Made by a program: the position numbers and the translations under genes. A stretch of 18,377 nt of DNA from JAMCRM01 sp041685075 (GTDB lineage: Bacteria > Acidobacteriota > Terriglobia > Bryobacterales > Bryobacteraceae), in NCBI GenBank assembly GCA_041685075.1, contig JAWLGN010000092.1, positions 1 to 18,377 on the forward strand, in the 5' to 3' direction. Below, piece after piece: positions 1 to 7,372 of the stretch. Under the pieces are notes generated by a model. That model was not told where the DNA came from. It made no database searches and worked only from the letters and a program-made list of their open reading frames with translations. The first letter of the stretch is position 1; every line of letters begins with the position of its first letter.

Positions 1-881
1 TACTCGAGATAGGCGGGCACGCGGTCGACCGAGCCGATGGTATCGAGCATGTGGAGCACGGCTTCGTTGGCGCCGCCGTGCAAGGGCCCGGAGAGCGCCG
101 CCGCGGCTGCCGCGGTGGCCACGTAGGGGTCCGCGCGCGAACTGCCGGCCGCGCGCATGACGCTGGTGCTGCAGTTCTGCTCGTGGTCGGCGTGGAGGAT
201 AAAGAGGACCTCCAGGGCGCGCGCCACCACGGGGTTCGGCTCGAACTTCGGCTCGGCAATGCGCCACAGCATGTTCATGAAGTTTTCGGTGTAGCCCAGG
301 GTGTTGTCGGGGTAGACGTAGGGGAGCCCCAGGGAGTGGCGGTGGCAGTAAGCGCCGATGGTGGGGAGCTTGGCGATGAGCCGTACGATCTGCAGCGCGC
401 GGGCGGCGGGGTCCTCGATGTTGCGCGCCTCCGGGTAGAAGGCGGCCAGCGCCGCGATGGTGCTGGTGAGCACCTGCATGGGATGGGCGCGGCAAATGAA
501 GGCATCCATGATCTTGCGTACGTTCTCGTGGATCATGGTGTGGTGCCGGACCTGGTCCTCCCAGGAGCGCAATTCGGCGGCGGTGGGCAGCTCGCCGTGG
601 AGAATGAGCCAGGCGACCTCCAGGAAAGTGCAGTTTTCCGCAAGCACCTCAATGGGATAGCCGCGATAGCGGAGGATGCCGCGGTCGCCTTCGATGTAGG
701 TGATGGCGCTGCGGCAGGCGGCGGTGTTGAGGAAGGCGGGGTCGTAACTCATGACGCCGAAATCGTCCGGCGCGGTCCGGATGCGGCGCAGGTCCGTGGC
801 ACGGATGGCGCCATCAGTAAGCGGCAGGGTGTAGGTGCTCCCGGTCCGGTTATCGGTGACGGTAAGGGTGTTATCTGGCAT
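1..881 (-). CDS. gltA: Citrate synthase (3' part cut off by window edge)
   Basis: Condenses acetyl-CoA with oxaloacetate to citrate, the entry step of the TCA cycle, in the cytoplasm. The 293 visible residues run from the N-terminus into the catalytic core; a full enzyme is about 430 residues, so roughly the last third lies outside the window. Diagnostic motifs are LHADHEQNCSTS (His230, His233) and GPLHGGANEAVLHML (His268). In the E. coli enzyme the matching segments carry active-site His264 and His305. The third catalytic residue (Asp362) is beyond the edge. The N-terminal stretch after MPDNTLTVTDNRTG resembles the long hexameric type II enzymes. The ATG at 879-881 is preceded by a GGGGATG ribosome-binding sequence; an overlapping upstream ATG is out of frame and stops after a few codons. 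It is transcribed divergently from the gene at 1316. Identification is secure; the type II assignment is likely. Confidence 0.95.
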   Translation of the reverse strand, partial: MPDNTLTVTDNRTGSTYTLPLTDGAIRATDLRRIRTAPDDFGVMSYDPAFLNTAACRSAITYIEGDRGILRYRGYPIEVLAENCTFLEVAWLILHGELPTAAELRSWEDQVRHHTMIHENVRKIMDAFICRAHPMQVLTSTIAALAAFYPEARNIEDPAARALQIVRLIAKLPTIGAYCHRHSLGLPYVYPDNTLGYTENFMNMLWRIAEPKFEPNPVVARALEVLFILHADHEQNCSTSVMRAAGSSRADPYVATAAAAAALSGPLHGGANEAVLHMLDTIGSVDRVPAYLE

Positions 882-1108
882 ATGAGTTCATCCCCACAAA
901 TGAATCGGTGGACTCCGGAAGGACGGCTGCGTCCCCGCCGGCAGGAAAGTTCGTAGATTATGGTATCCGAATGCCCGTGTGAGATGCCACCCGGGGGCGC
1001 GCGGATGGGCCGCGATGCGCCCTGGGTAGGGGGTGCCTTTCGCAACATCGGTGGGGAGACTGCCTGGTGAAATGTCCGCTTTTGAATTTCCGTGCACTTG
1101 GCGGTCAT

Positions 1109-1245
1109 GGTACAGTGTTTTCACCGCTAACCGCGGGGGATGCCGCGTGTGGGCGACGCCAGGCGACGCGGGGGGTGCCGGCCAGTAGGTACAGCCGCGT
1201 TTTCGGTGGCCGCTAACCGGGGCATAGGCCGCGAGTCGGCGGCGC
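1109..1245. repeat. Diverged tandem duplication, two copies about 79 bp apart
   Basis: The same short blocks occur twice in the same order. GGTACAG is at 1109-1115 and 1188-1194. GTTTTC is at 1117-1122 and 1199-1204. CCGCTAACCG is at 1124-1133 and 1210-1219. Each copy is then followed by a G-run and a GCCGCG-type segment. Spacing between blocks differs by a few bases, so these are old, indel-bearing copies. Role unknown; they could be paired operators or a structured leader. Confidence 0.55.
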
Positions 1246-1246
1246 G

Positions 1247-1292
1247 GGAAAGTTGCGATGTGTGCCCCGCAGGAATGGGCACCGGGCTTTCC
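1247..1292 (+). promoter_or_regulatory. Nested inverted repeat in leader of the 1316 gene
   Basis: The outer arms GGAAAG (1247-1252) and CTTTCC (1287-1292) enclose the inner arms GTGCCC (1262-1267) and GGGCAC (1277-1282). The structure ends about 12 nt before the GGGAGAG ribosome-binding site at 1304-1310. It could fold as a two-tier stem in the 5' leader. In DNA of this GC content, chance pairing is a real alternative. Confidence 0.35.
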
Positions 1293-1315
1293 GGCGACCA
1301 GACGGGAGAGCCACC

Positions 1316-4300
1316 ATGAAGGCGTTCTCAGTAGTCTTGGCTGCAACAGTTGTGTTGACTGCGGGCCTCCAGGCCAGCCCGACCCTGGAACGAGCCCGCC
1401 AGATGGAGCGCGCGGGCGACGCATCGGGGGCGCGCACCTTACTGTCGCGGGCGGCCCAATCATCCCCGGAAGATGTGGCGGCGCTCACCGAATACGCCGA
1501 GTTTCTGGATCGCTATGGCGATCCGGCGTGCCGGGAAACCTACGACAAACTGCTGAAGCTGCTGGCGGGCGACCAGGCGCGCCGGCAGGCGGTAGCGCGG
1601 CGGCTGGTGGTGCTGGACCTGCTGGCGGGCGATCGTGCCGGGGCGGAACGGCATTTCGAGGAGTATCGCGCCGCGGGAGGGACGGAACTGTCGCTGCCGC
1701 CGCCCGATGCGCGAAAAGCGGAGGCGGAGAGCCGCGAGATGGCGACCATCCCCGGCCCCCTGCGCTCGTTTGCCCGCATGGCGGCCATCTCTTCGCAGGC
1801 CGTGGGGGAGGACGTGCTGCCGGCCCTGGCCCGCAACGTGGTGACCAACGGGTACCAGGCCTCCCACAGCAACGAGGCCCTCGACCCCACCGAGTATCTC
1901 AAGCTGGTGCACCGGTACGTTTCGCAGGCGCGGGAGCTGGAGAAGCTGGCGGGCGAGGACAAGGTGATCCGCATCGATACCTGCGAGTCGGCCCATACAG
2001 GCGAGCTGCTGCGCATTCTGGGCTACCGCATGCGGGGCGGGTGCGGCAGCGAGCTGGTGCTGGAAACGGTGAACGCCAGCCGCGCGTTCCTGAGCGTCGA
2101 CTCCGGCTTCCCATTGGCGGAACTGGAACAGGCGCTGCGCACCAACCGGCCGTTCACCATGGATTTCCGGCCCACGCGCGTGCCGGTGATGTTCAGCGTG
2201 GATTACTGGCTGGGCCCGCGGGAAAAGGAACTCGATTTTCTGGACGTTTTCCTGAGCGACCCCTCGCTTTGCCGGTTGTACCTGGGGTTTTCGAAGCTGA
2301 ACCGGGAGACCGCCGAGGCGCTGCGCAAGGCCGTGCCCATGCAGCGGCTGAAGGCCTTCGCGCACGTGCTGGATTTCTTCGGCGGCATGTTCGAGCTGCG
2401 CGACGGCAAGATGGTGGTGCCGGGAGGCCCTGCCGCGGCAGGCGCGTGGGCGGACCTGGCGGGCGTTCATCCGGATAAGGGGGTGGAGTTCCTGGAGCGG
2501 CTGCTCTCGCGCGACGACGGCTGGCTGGCCAGCTACTTCGACGCGCTGGCGCGCGTCCGCGGGCCGGTTTACGATTACCTGACCGAGCCCTCGCGGCTGA
2601 AGCGGTTCTACGGCGCCGTGCGCGGGCGGGTGACCAGCCCGGGTCCGGCGCGCCCGGTCTTCCGCTCCAACGCGGACCTGATGCTGCTCACCACGCGCCT
2701 GCAGATTACGCCCGAGGGGCGGCCGCACATACCCGGGAATATCGAGGTCTGGAAGAACCTCTTCATCAAGCATCCCCATGGCAAGTACGACGGCAAGCTG
2801 ACCCGTGCGGCCAGTTCGTGGAAAGAGCCGGACGATGTTCTGGAGGCGCTGTTCGCGCTGTGCCGCAAGAGCGTGGAAAACGAGCCGCTCAAGATTTTCA
2901 TGACCCTGAGCGACGTGGACCGCAACCGGCCCAAGCCGCTGGACCCCGCTACGGTGGACCGGCTGGCGCGCGCCTACAGGGACATGGGCCAGCAGTACTC
3001 CATCCTGAACGATGCGGTGCTCAGCGATGAGACGATCCTGCAGTTCATGCGGGTGGCTGAGGCGATCAACAATATCCGGGACCGCATGCTGCGGGCCAAC
3101 ACCGCCGGGACCATGCAGGCGCTGGTGGGGTTGTGGCGGATTCTGGCACGGCAGGGCGCCATTCCCGCCGCGCAGGCCGACGGGGTGCTCTGGAAACTGC
3201 TGGAGCCCTACCCGGAGATTCGCGGCAACCGGGAACTGTTCGACGCCGGCCGCGCGGGCGTGCAGTTGCTGCTCGAAGCCGCGGGCAATAAAACCGATTC
3301 GCCCCAGGACCGCATGATCGACCTGTTGGCCGGGAACGCCAAGAATCCGAACGACGACGCGCATACCCGGCTGGTCCAGGAGATGATCCGGGTTCTGGAG
3401 GCGCAGCGCATCGTATCGCTGAACGCGCTGTTCGAGTTGGCCGATCACCTGAACGCGGTGGCCGGCGGCGCACGGCTGAGTCCCTCGCTGGTGAACCGGC
3501 TGACGGCGCGCATCGGCGAGATTCAGTTGCCGCGCACTTCACTCAGCTCGGCGGAGAAGAACGCCATGGCGTTCGGCTACTGGAGCGAGCGCCATATCGA
3601 CTACCAGCGCAAGTTGAACCTGCGGGTGACCATCGAGCGTGCCGCGGGCGACCGGGAAAAGATCCAGGACATCCGGGGTATGCTGGCTCCGGTGCTGCGC
3701 GACACCCTGGTGGCGCTGAACTACGCGCACTACGCGCCGCCGGGGGCGCAGGTTCTGTTCACCAACCCGCTGTTCGTACGCAGCCACGATTTCCTGGGCA
3801 TGCAGGGCGCCAACCAGACGTGGCGTGCCACGGAGGTGTTTGGCACCGGCTGGCCATCGAACGGCGGCGGGCGGCTGGTGGGCTCCTTGGCGGGCCTGCC
3901 CTACGCGCTGGCGGAGGCGGAACAGAACTTCCTGGTGCCGAACCAGACCCAGGCGCTGATCTGGGGCGACCTGGTTCCCCAGATGATCCTGAGCGCCAAG
4001 ATTCCGCGCTGGTGGAACGTAACGCCGGCGCAGATGCACTGGGCGGCGCTGCACCTGCGCTATGCCAGGACGGCGCTGGCGGAGGCGGCGCTGGATAGCG
4101 GGCTGCGTCAGGCGCTTCTGGAGGTGCTGGCAACCCAGGCGCCGCCGGCGCGCATCGGCCTGGTGGCCTCGCTGCTCGAGCGGGGCGCGGTGGCGGACGC
4201 CGTTGAGAAGATAACGCCGTCGGAGCTGTTCGTGCTGGCGCGCGAACTGGCGGCCAGGCACGAGGGGCCGGTACCGCCCTCGCTGGCCGAGATGCGGCGG

Positions 4301-4687
4301 CTGGCGGAGGAACTGCCGGCAGAGGCCAATTACGAGGCCGTGTCGCGCGCTTTTGGCACGCCCAAGCCGACGCTGGCGAACTCCTACCAGGCGGAGCTGT
4401 TGAACCTGCGCACATTCCCCACCCTGATGGGCTACTCCAGCCGCATCATGGCGGAGAGTTGGGAATCCAATACCCTGTACTGGGCGGAACTGGCCGATAC
4501 CATCCATCTGCCGCCGTCGCAGTTGAACGTGCGGATTCCCGAGTGGACGCAGAAGCTGGTGGAACAGATTTTTGCCTCGCACCTGGAGGATTGGCCCGCG
4601 CTGCTGCGGTCCCTGCATACGGTGGGCAACGATGTGCGCGCGACCAGTCATTCCCAGCGCGTGGAACAGAAAGCTGCATTGGAGTAA
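1316..4687 (+). CDS. Large secreted protein of unknown family, short TPR-like N-terminus
   Basis: A 1123-residue protein I cannot assign to a named family. The start at ATG 1316 is chosen over an in-frame TTG at 1253. GGGAGAG sits just upstream, and this start gives a clean signal peptide (MKAFSVVLAATVVLTAGLQA, predicted cleavage after residue 20). Residues 21 to about 115 look like TPR-type helical pairs (RARQMERAGDASGARTLLSR, then an alternating helix pattern). The rest is mainly alpha-helical with no transmembrane segment. A Trp/Tyr/aromatic-rich part is centred around residues 800-920. No catalytic motif is evident. The stop is 4 bp from the start of the VWFA gene, whose ribosome-binding site overlaps this gene's last codons, so the two are almost certainly co-transcribed and translationally linked. 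A role in the periplasm or at the outer surface, perhaps as a scaffold with the VWFA partner, is inference only. Confidence 0.85.
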   Translation: MKAFSVVLAATVVLTAGLQASPTLERARQMERAGDASGARTLLSRAAQSSPEDVAALTEYAEFLDRYGDPACRETYDKLLKLLAGDQARRQAVARRLVVLDLLAGDRAGAERHFEEYRAAGGTELSLPPPDARKAEAESREMATIPGPLRSFARMAAISSQAVGEDVLPALARNVVTNGYQASHSNEALDPTEYLKLVHRYVSQARELEKLAGEDKVIRIDTCESAHTGELLRILGYRMRGGCGSELVLETVNASRAFLSVDSGFPLAELEQALRTNRPFTMDFRPTRVPVMFSVDYWLGPREKELDFLDVFLSDPSLCRLYLGFSKLNRETAEALRKAVPMQRLKAFAHVLDFFGGMFELRDGKMVVPGGPAAAGAWADLAGVHPDKGVEFLERLLSRDDGWLASYFDALARVRGPVYDYLTEPSRLKRFYGAVRGRVTSPGPARPVFRSNADLMLLTTRLQITPEGRPHIPGNIEVWKNLFIKHPHGKYDGKLTRAASSWKEPDDVLEALFALCRKSVENEPLKIFMTLSDVDRNRPKPLDPATVDRLARAYRDMGQQYSILNDAVLSDETILQFMRVAEAINNIRDRMLRANTAGTMQALVGLWRILARQGAIPAAQADGVLWKLLEPYPEIRGNRELFDAGRAGVQLLLEAAGNKTDSPQDRMIDLLAGNAKNPNDDAHTRLVQEMIRVLEAQRIVSLNALFELADHLNAVAGGARLSPSLVNRLTARIGEIQLPRTSLSSAEKNAMAFGYWSERHIDYQRKLNLRVTIERAAGDREKIQDIRGMLAPVLRDTLVALNYAHYAPPGAQVLFTNPLFVRSHDFLGMQGANQTWRATEVFGTGWPSNGGGRLVGSLAGLPYALAEAEQNFLVPNQTQALIWGDLVPQMILSAKIPRWWNVTPAQMHWAALHLRYARTALAEAALDSGLRQALLEVLATQAPPARIGLVASLLERGAVADAVEKITPSELFVLARELAARHEGPVPPSLAEMRRLAEELPAEANYEAVSRAFGTPKPTLANSYQAELLNLRTFPTLMGYSSRIMAESWESNTLYWAELADTIHLPPSQLNVRIPEWTQKLVEQIFASHLEDWPALLRSLHTVGNDVRATSHSQRVEQKAALE

Positions 4688-4691
4688 CGCC

Positions 4692-5696
4692 ATGAATCTA
4701 TCGCGACGAGGATTTCTCGGAGCCGCGGCGGGCGTGGCCGGCGGCAGGCTGTGGGGACAGGAGGGGCAGCGGCCTGTCTTCCGCGTCAAGGTGGACATGG
4801 TGGTGCTGAGCTTCACCATCACCGACAGCCGGAACCGTTACATCAACGGCCTGAAACCGGGCGATTTCCGTATTCTGGAGGACGGCATTCTGCAGCGTAT
4901 CGCTACTTTTGCGGAGGGCGCCAGGCCCCCGGTGGCGTTGCTGGAAGACGGCACCACGCGGCCGCTGATCGAAAGCCGCGGGGCCAGCGAGAGCGCGGGG
5001 CCGGGGCTCGATACCACCCCGGACGCCTTCGTGGGAACCAACGTTTTCGTCCTGTTCGACACCAGCAACTTCATGTACCGGGGGTTCGTTTATGCCGAGG
5101 ACGCCATCGCGGACTTCATCCGCGGGCTGGACCGGGCGGACTCGGTGGCGGTCTACACCTTCAGCCGCAACCTGTCGCGCGCGGCGCCGCTGACGCAAGA
5201 CCGCTTCCAGGCCATCGCGGGGCTGCGCAAGTCCGTGGCGGGCGACGATACCGCGCTGTACAACGCGCTGCTGCTGACCCTGCGGGACGCGGCCAAGGTG
5301 CCGGGACGCAAGGTGGTGATCGTCTTCTCCAACGGGCCCGACAACGCCAGCATGGTCTCGCCGGACGATGTGCGGGCGGTAGCCGAGGACGAGGGCATCC
5401 CCATCTACGTCATCTCCACCAACGAGGTGAACAAGGACCCCATCTCGAGCGGGGTCTTCCGCCGCATCGCCACGCGCACGGGCGGCAAGGCCTACTGGGC
5501 CAAGACCTGGCAAAAGCAGGTGGAGGCCTTCGAAAACATCCGGGAGGACCTGGGGAACTCGTACACCATTACGTACTATCCGCAGCCCAACCCGAACGAG
5601 GGCTTCCGCAAAATCTCGGTGGAGATCGTCAGCGACGTGGGGAAGAAGTACCGCGTCCGCGCGCGCCCGGGCTACCGGCCGAGGGGCGGGTTCTAG
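4692..5696 (+). CDS. VWFA-related protein (TIGR03436-like), Tat-exported
   Basis: A 334-residue protein of the VWFA-related type common in Acidobacteria. The N-terminus NLSRRGFLGAAAGVAGG (residues 2-18) is a twin-arginine signal with the SRRGFLG motif. Residues about 30-75 match the N-terminal strand region (VDMVVLSFTITDSRNRYING, then GDFRILEDG). The von Willebrand A fold follows at about 116-300. The metal site is altered: the DxSxS position reads DTSNF (123-127) and the usual FSDG position reads FSNGPDN (212-218), while Thr197 in DDTALYNAL is kept. The C-terminus YTITYYPQPN and RARPGYRP is typical of the family. Start ATG 4692 has GGAG overlapping the previous gene's stop region. VWA folds usually bind protein partners; metal binding may be weak here. 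The partner may be the upstream 1123-residue protein (inference). Confidence 0.9.
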   Translation: MNLSRRGFLGAAAGVAGGRLWGQEGQRPVFRVKVDMVVLSFTITDSRNRYINGLKPGDFRILEDGILQRIATFAEGARPPVALLEDGTTRPLIESRGASESAGPGLDTTPDAFVGTNVFVLFDTSNFMYRGFVYAEDAIADFIRGLDRADSVAVYTFSRNLSRAAPLTQDRFQAIAGLRKSVAGDDTALYNALLLTLRDAAKVPGRKVVIVFSNGPDNASMVSPDDVRAVAEDEGIPIYVISTNEVNKDPISSGVFRRIATRTGGKAYWAKTWQKQVEAFENIREDLGNSYTITYYPQPNPNEGFRKISVEIVSDVGKKYRVRARPGYRPRGGF

Positions 5697-5712
5697 GCGC
5701 GCCGCGAGCGCC
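5696..5712. terminator. Possible short hairpin between convergent genes
   Basis: GGCGC (5696-5700) pairs with GCGCC (5708-5712) around a 7-nt loop, in the 24-bp gap between the convergent VWFA and beta-helix genes. There is no T-run, so intrinsic termination is doubtful. Confidence 0.2.
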
Positions 5713-5720
5713 CCCGGTAG

Positions 5721-7040
5721 TTATCGCACCGAGGTTTGGCGCGCGCGGAGGTCCTCCACCTCCGTATCGGCGTGGTTGTCCTGGATGATCACGGCTCCCG
5801 CCTTGCTTCCGATCCGGATGGCGGTGCGCTGGGTGCGGGCTTCTCCCTGCCGGGTGTCGCGAATGGTGTTGCCGCGGATGACCGTGCCGTGCGTCTCGCC
5901 GTCGATCATGATGCCGGCCATCCCGGGCTTGCGGCCGTTGTCCTCGATCTGGTTGGCCTCGAGCACGTTGCGGTGCCCCGCGATACCCTCCGGCTCGTTG
6001 CGGAAATAGATGCCGTGCGCGGCGTTGGCGCGGACGATGTTCTTGCGCAGCTGGTTATCGGAATCCTTGTGGCCGATGGAGATGCCGTAGCGCCCGTTGC
6101 CGATCAACTGGTTGTTCTCGAACAGCCCGTGCCGTACCCGCCAGCACAGGTAGAGGCCGTCGGTGCCGTTGTTGCGAGCAACGCAATCCCGCACGACGGG
6201 GCGTTGGGAGCCGCTGCCGGGGTGCAGCCCGAGAGCGGCATTGTCTTCCACCCGGCAGGCGATCACCTGGACGTCGTTGGATTGCTGGAAGCTGATGCCG
6301 TCGCCGTGGTAGCCGCGCACGGTGCAGTTGACGATCGAGCTGCCGAAAGCGCGGTAGAAGTAGATGCCCGCCCCGCGGCAGCCGTTCAGCGAGACGTTCT
6401 TGTCCCGCGCGCCATCCACCACCAGGTTCTCGACGCGGGCGTCTTCGATGTCTACGCCGCTGACCACGGCGAAGACCGTGGCCGCCTGGGCGTCGCGCCG
6501 GGCGATGCAGTCGGCGTTCAAGGGTCGGCTGAGGGCCAGGATGTTGCCCGTGCGGCCGATGATGCGCGCCACCGTGGTGTGGAAGCCGCCGGCGCGCGCA
6601 TCCCAGACGGCCACTCCGTCGCCGACTTCGAATCCGGCGGCGTCGGTCACGGTGATCTGCTCCTCTCCGAAATCGCCGTCGATGGCCAGCCGCGAGCTTG
6701 CAGCCGGTGCTTTCAATAGTACGGTTTTGTCGCCCTGGCCGCGCACGGTCACGTGGGAGCGCAGATGCAGGGAGTCCCGCATCAGGTACACCCCCGGGCC
6801 GATCTCCACCGTACCCCCGCCCAGCGCGCCGATGTAATCGACGGCGGCCTGCAGGGCGCGGTTGTCCTTCCCGATGATGTCGCCGGCGTCTGCCCCCACC
6901 CGGATCACCGGGCGCTGGGCCATCTCCGAACGCATGGCCTTGGGCAGTTGGCGCTCTTCGGGCCGCGGCGCAAACGACTGCTCGTCTTGCGCGGCAGCGG
7001 GCAAAACGGCCAGCAACAAGAAGAAAATGCCTGATTTCAT
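5721..7040 (-). CDS. Secreted right-handed parallel beta-helix protein
   Basis: A 439-residue exported protein with a pectate-lyase-like parallel beta-helix. The signal peptide is residues 1-18 (MKSGIFFLLLAVLPAAAQ). From about residue 45 comes the usual entry of this fold, DNRALQAAVDYIGALGGGTV followed by GPGVYLMRDSLHL, then successive coils ending in N-rich turns. Examples are NCTVRGYHGDGISFQQSNDV, FENNQLIGNGRYGISIG and VIRGNTIRDT, the PbH1 repeat pattern, to about residue 430. Such proteins are often polysaccharide lyases or hydrolases, or NosD-like carbohydrate binders. No specific catalytic triad can be named by eye, so substrate is unknown. Start ATG 7038-7040 is preceded by AGGGGAAA. 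A longer in-frame extension upstream would run into the GC-rich repeat array and is rejected. It converges with the VWFA gene with a 24-bp gap. Confidence 0.85.
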   Translation of the reverse strand: MKSGIFFLLLAVLPAAAQDEQSFAPRPEERQLPKAMRSEMAQRPVIRVGADAGDIIGKDNRALQAAVDYIGALGGGTVEIGPGVYLMRDSLHLRSHVTVRGQGDKTVLLKAPAASSRLAIDGDFGEEQITVTDAAGFEVGDGVAVWDARAGGFHTTVARIIGRTGNILALSRPLNADCIARRDAQAATVFAVVSGVDIEDARVENLVVDGARDKNVSLNGCRGAGIYFYRAFGSSIVNCTVRGYHGDGISFQQSNDVQVIACRVEDNAALGLHPGSGSQRPVVRDCVARNNGTDGLYLCWRVRHGLFENNQLIGNGRYGISIGHKDSDNQLRKNIVRANAAHGIYFRNEPEGIAGHRNVLEANQIEDNGRKPGMAGIMIDGETHGTVIRGNTIRDTRQGEARTQRTAIRIGSKAGAVIIQDNHADTEVEDLRARQTSVR

Positions 7041-7063
7041 CGGTGTTTCCCCTGAAGCCAACC

Positions 7064-7069
7064 AGTATA
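7064..7069 (-). promoter_or_regulatory. Putative -10 element for the beta-helix gene
   Basis: On the minus strand this reads TATACT, five of six bases of the sigma-70 -10 consensus, about 24 nt upstream of the start codon. No good -35 hexamer is seen. The expected -35 position falls inside the first copy of the adjacent GC-rich repeat, so the repeats may overlap a regulated promoter. Confidence 0.35.
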
Positions 7070-7075
7070 CCGTTT

Positions 7076-7337
7076 GCGGCAGTCTCGCGACGGCCGGCGG
7101 GTACGCGGCGGTTTCGCGACGGCCGGCGGGTACGCGGCAGCCTCGCGACGGCCGGCGAATGCGCGGCGGCTCAGCGCGGCACGGCAGCGGCTGGCGGCTG
7201 CGCACGTGAAGCAGCGGCGCGCGGGTCGGGCATCCGTCTGCGGCAGCCTCGCGACGGCCGGCGGGTCCGCACTTGGGGCAGCACCAGCAAGTCGGTTGGC
7301 GAGGCGGTGCGGAGCGCGCTGCTTCCGACGGCCGGCG
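7076..7337. repeat. GC-rich tandem/dispersed repeat, 29-bp period
   Basis: Three consecutive 29-bp units run 7076-7104, 7105-7133 and 7134-7162. Each begins with GCGGC and holds the core TCGCGACGGCCGGCG (7085-7099, 7114-7128, 7143-7157). A degenerate stretch follows. Another near-complete unit is at 7240-7268 (core 7249-7263), and a shortened core CGACGGCCGGCG is at 7326-7337. The core contains the palindromes TCGCGA and GCCGGC. The spacing is too regular and the copies too alike for chance. Repeats of this kind may be dispersed elsewhere in the genome. Not CRISPR: there are no spacers between the first three units. Confidence 0.8.
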
Positions 7338-7372
7338 AAGGTGGCGTGGTTCCGCGCCGCGCGGGTCAGCCG

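Larger units (their letters stand above)
882..1315. other. 434-bp divergent intergenic region
   Basis: Non-coding gap between citrate synthase (minus) and the large secreted protein gene (plus). Reading frames that cross it are shadows with no recognisable protein. It holds a diverged tandem duplication (about 1109-1165 and 1188-1245) and a nested inverted repeat (1247-1292) just upstream of the ribosome-binding site for 1316. A weak minus-strand -10-like CATAAT lies near 960, without a convincing -35 partner. I could not match the region to a known riboswitch class by eye. Confidence 0.6.
7041..7372. other. 332-bp intergenic region with GC-rich repeats
   Basis: Lies between the stop of the TPR lipoprotein gene and the start of the beta-helix gene, both on the minus strand. 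It contains a putative -10 box (7064-7069) and five copies of a GC-rich repeat core. Reading frames across it are open only because the sequence is GC-rich and repetitive; no ribosome-binding site or domain supports a gene. Confidence 0.6.

Noticed and set aside
51..956. 301-codon plus-strand open frame at the left edge
   Set aside because: It is antisense to the citrate synthase frame, whose HEQN and GGANE motifs are unmistakable.
1109..1315. A known riboswitch (cobalamin, glycine, c-di-GMP, TPP)
   Set aside because: None of the conserved core sequences of these classes that I know could be found; only repeats and inverted repeats are visible.
1460..3448. 662-codon minus-strand open frame inside the large secreted protein gene
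   Set aside because: His/Arg/Gln-rich shadow composition with no motif; the plus-strand frame has a signal peptide, a good ribosome-binding site and protein-like sequence throughout.
7076..7337. CRISPR array
   Set aside because: The first three units are directly contiguous with no unique spacers, units are GC-rich and imperfect, and no cas genes are present.
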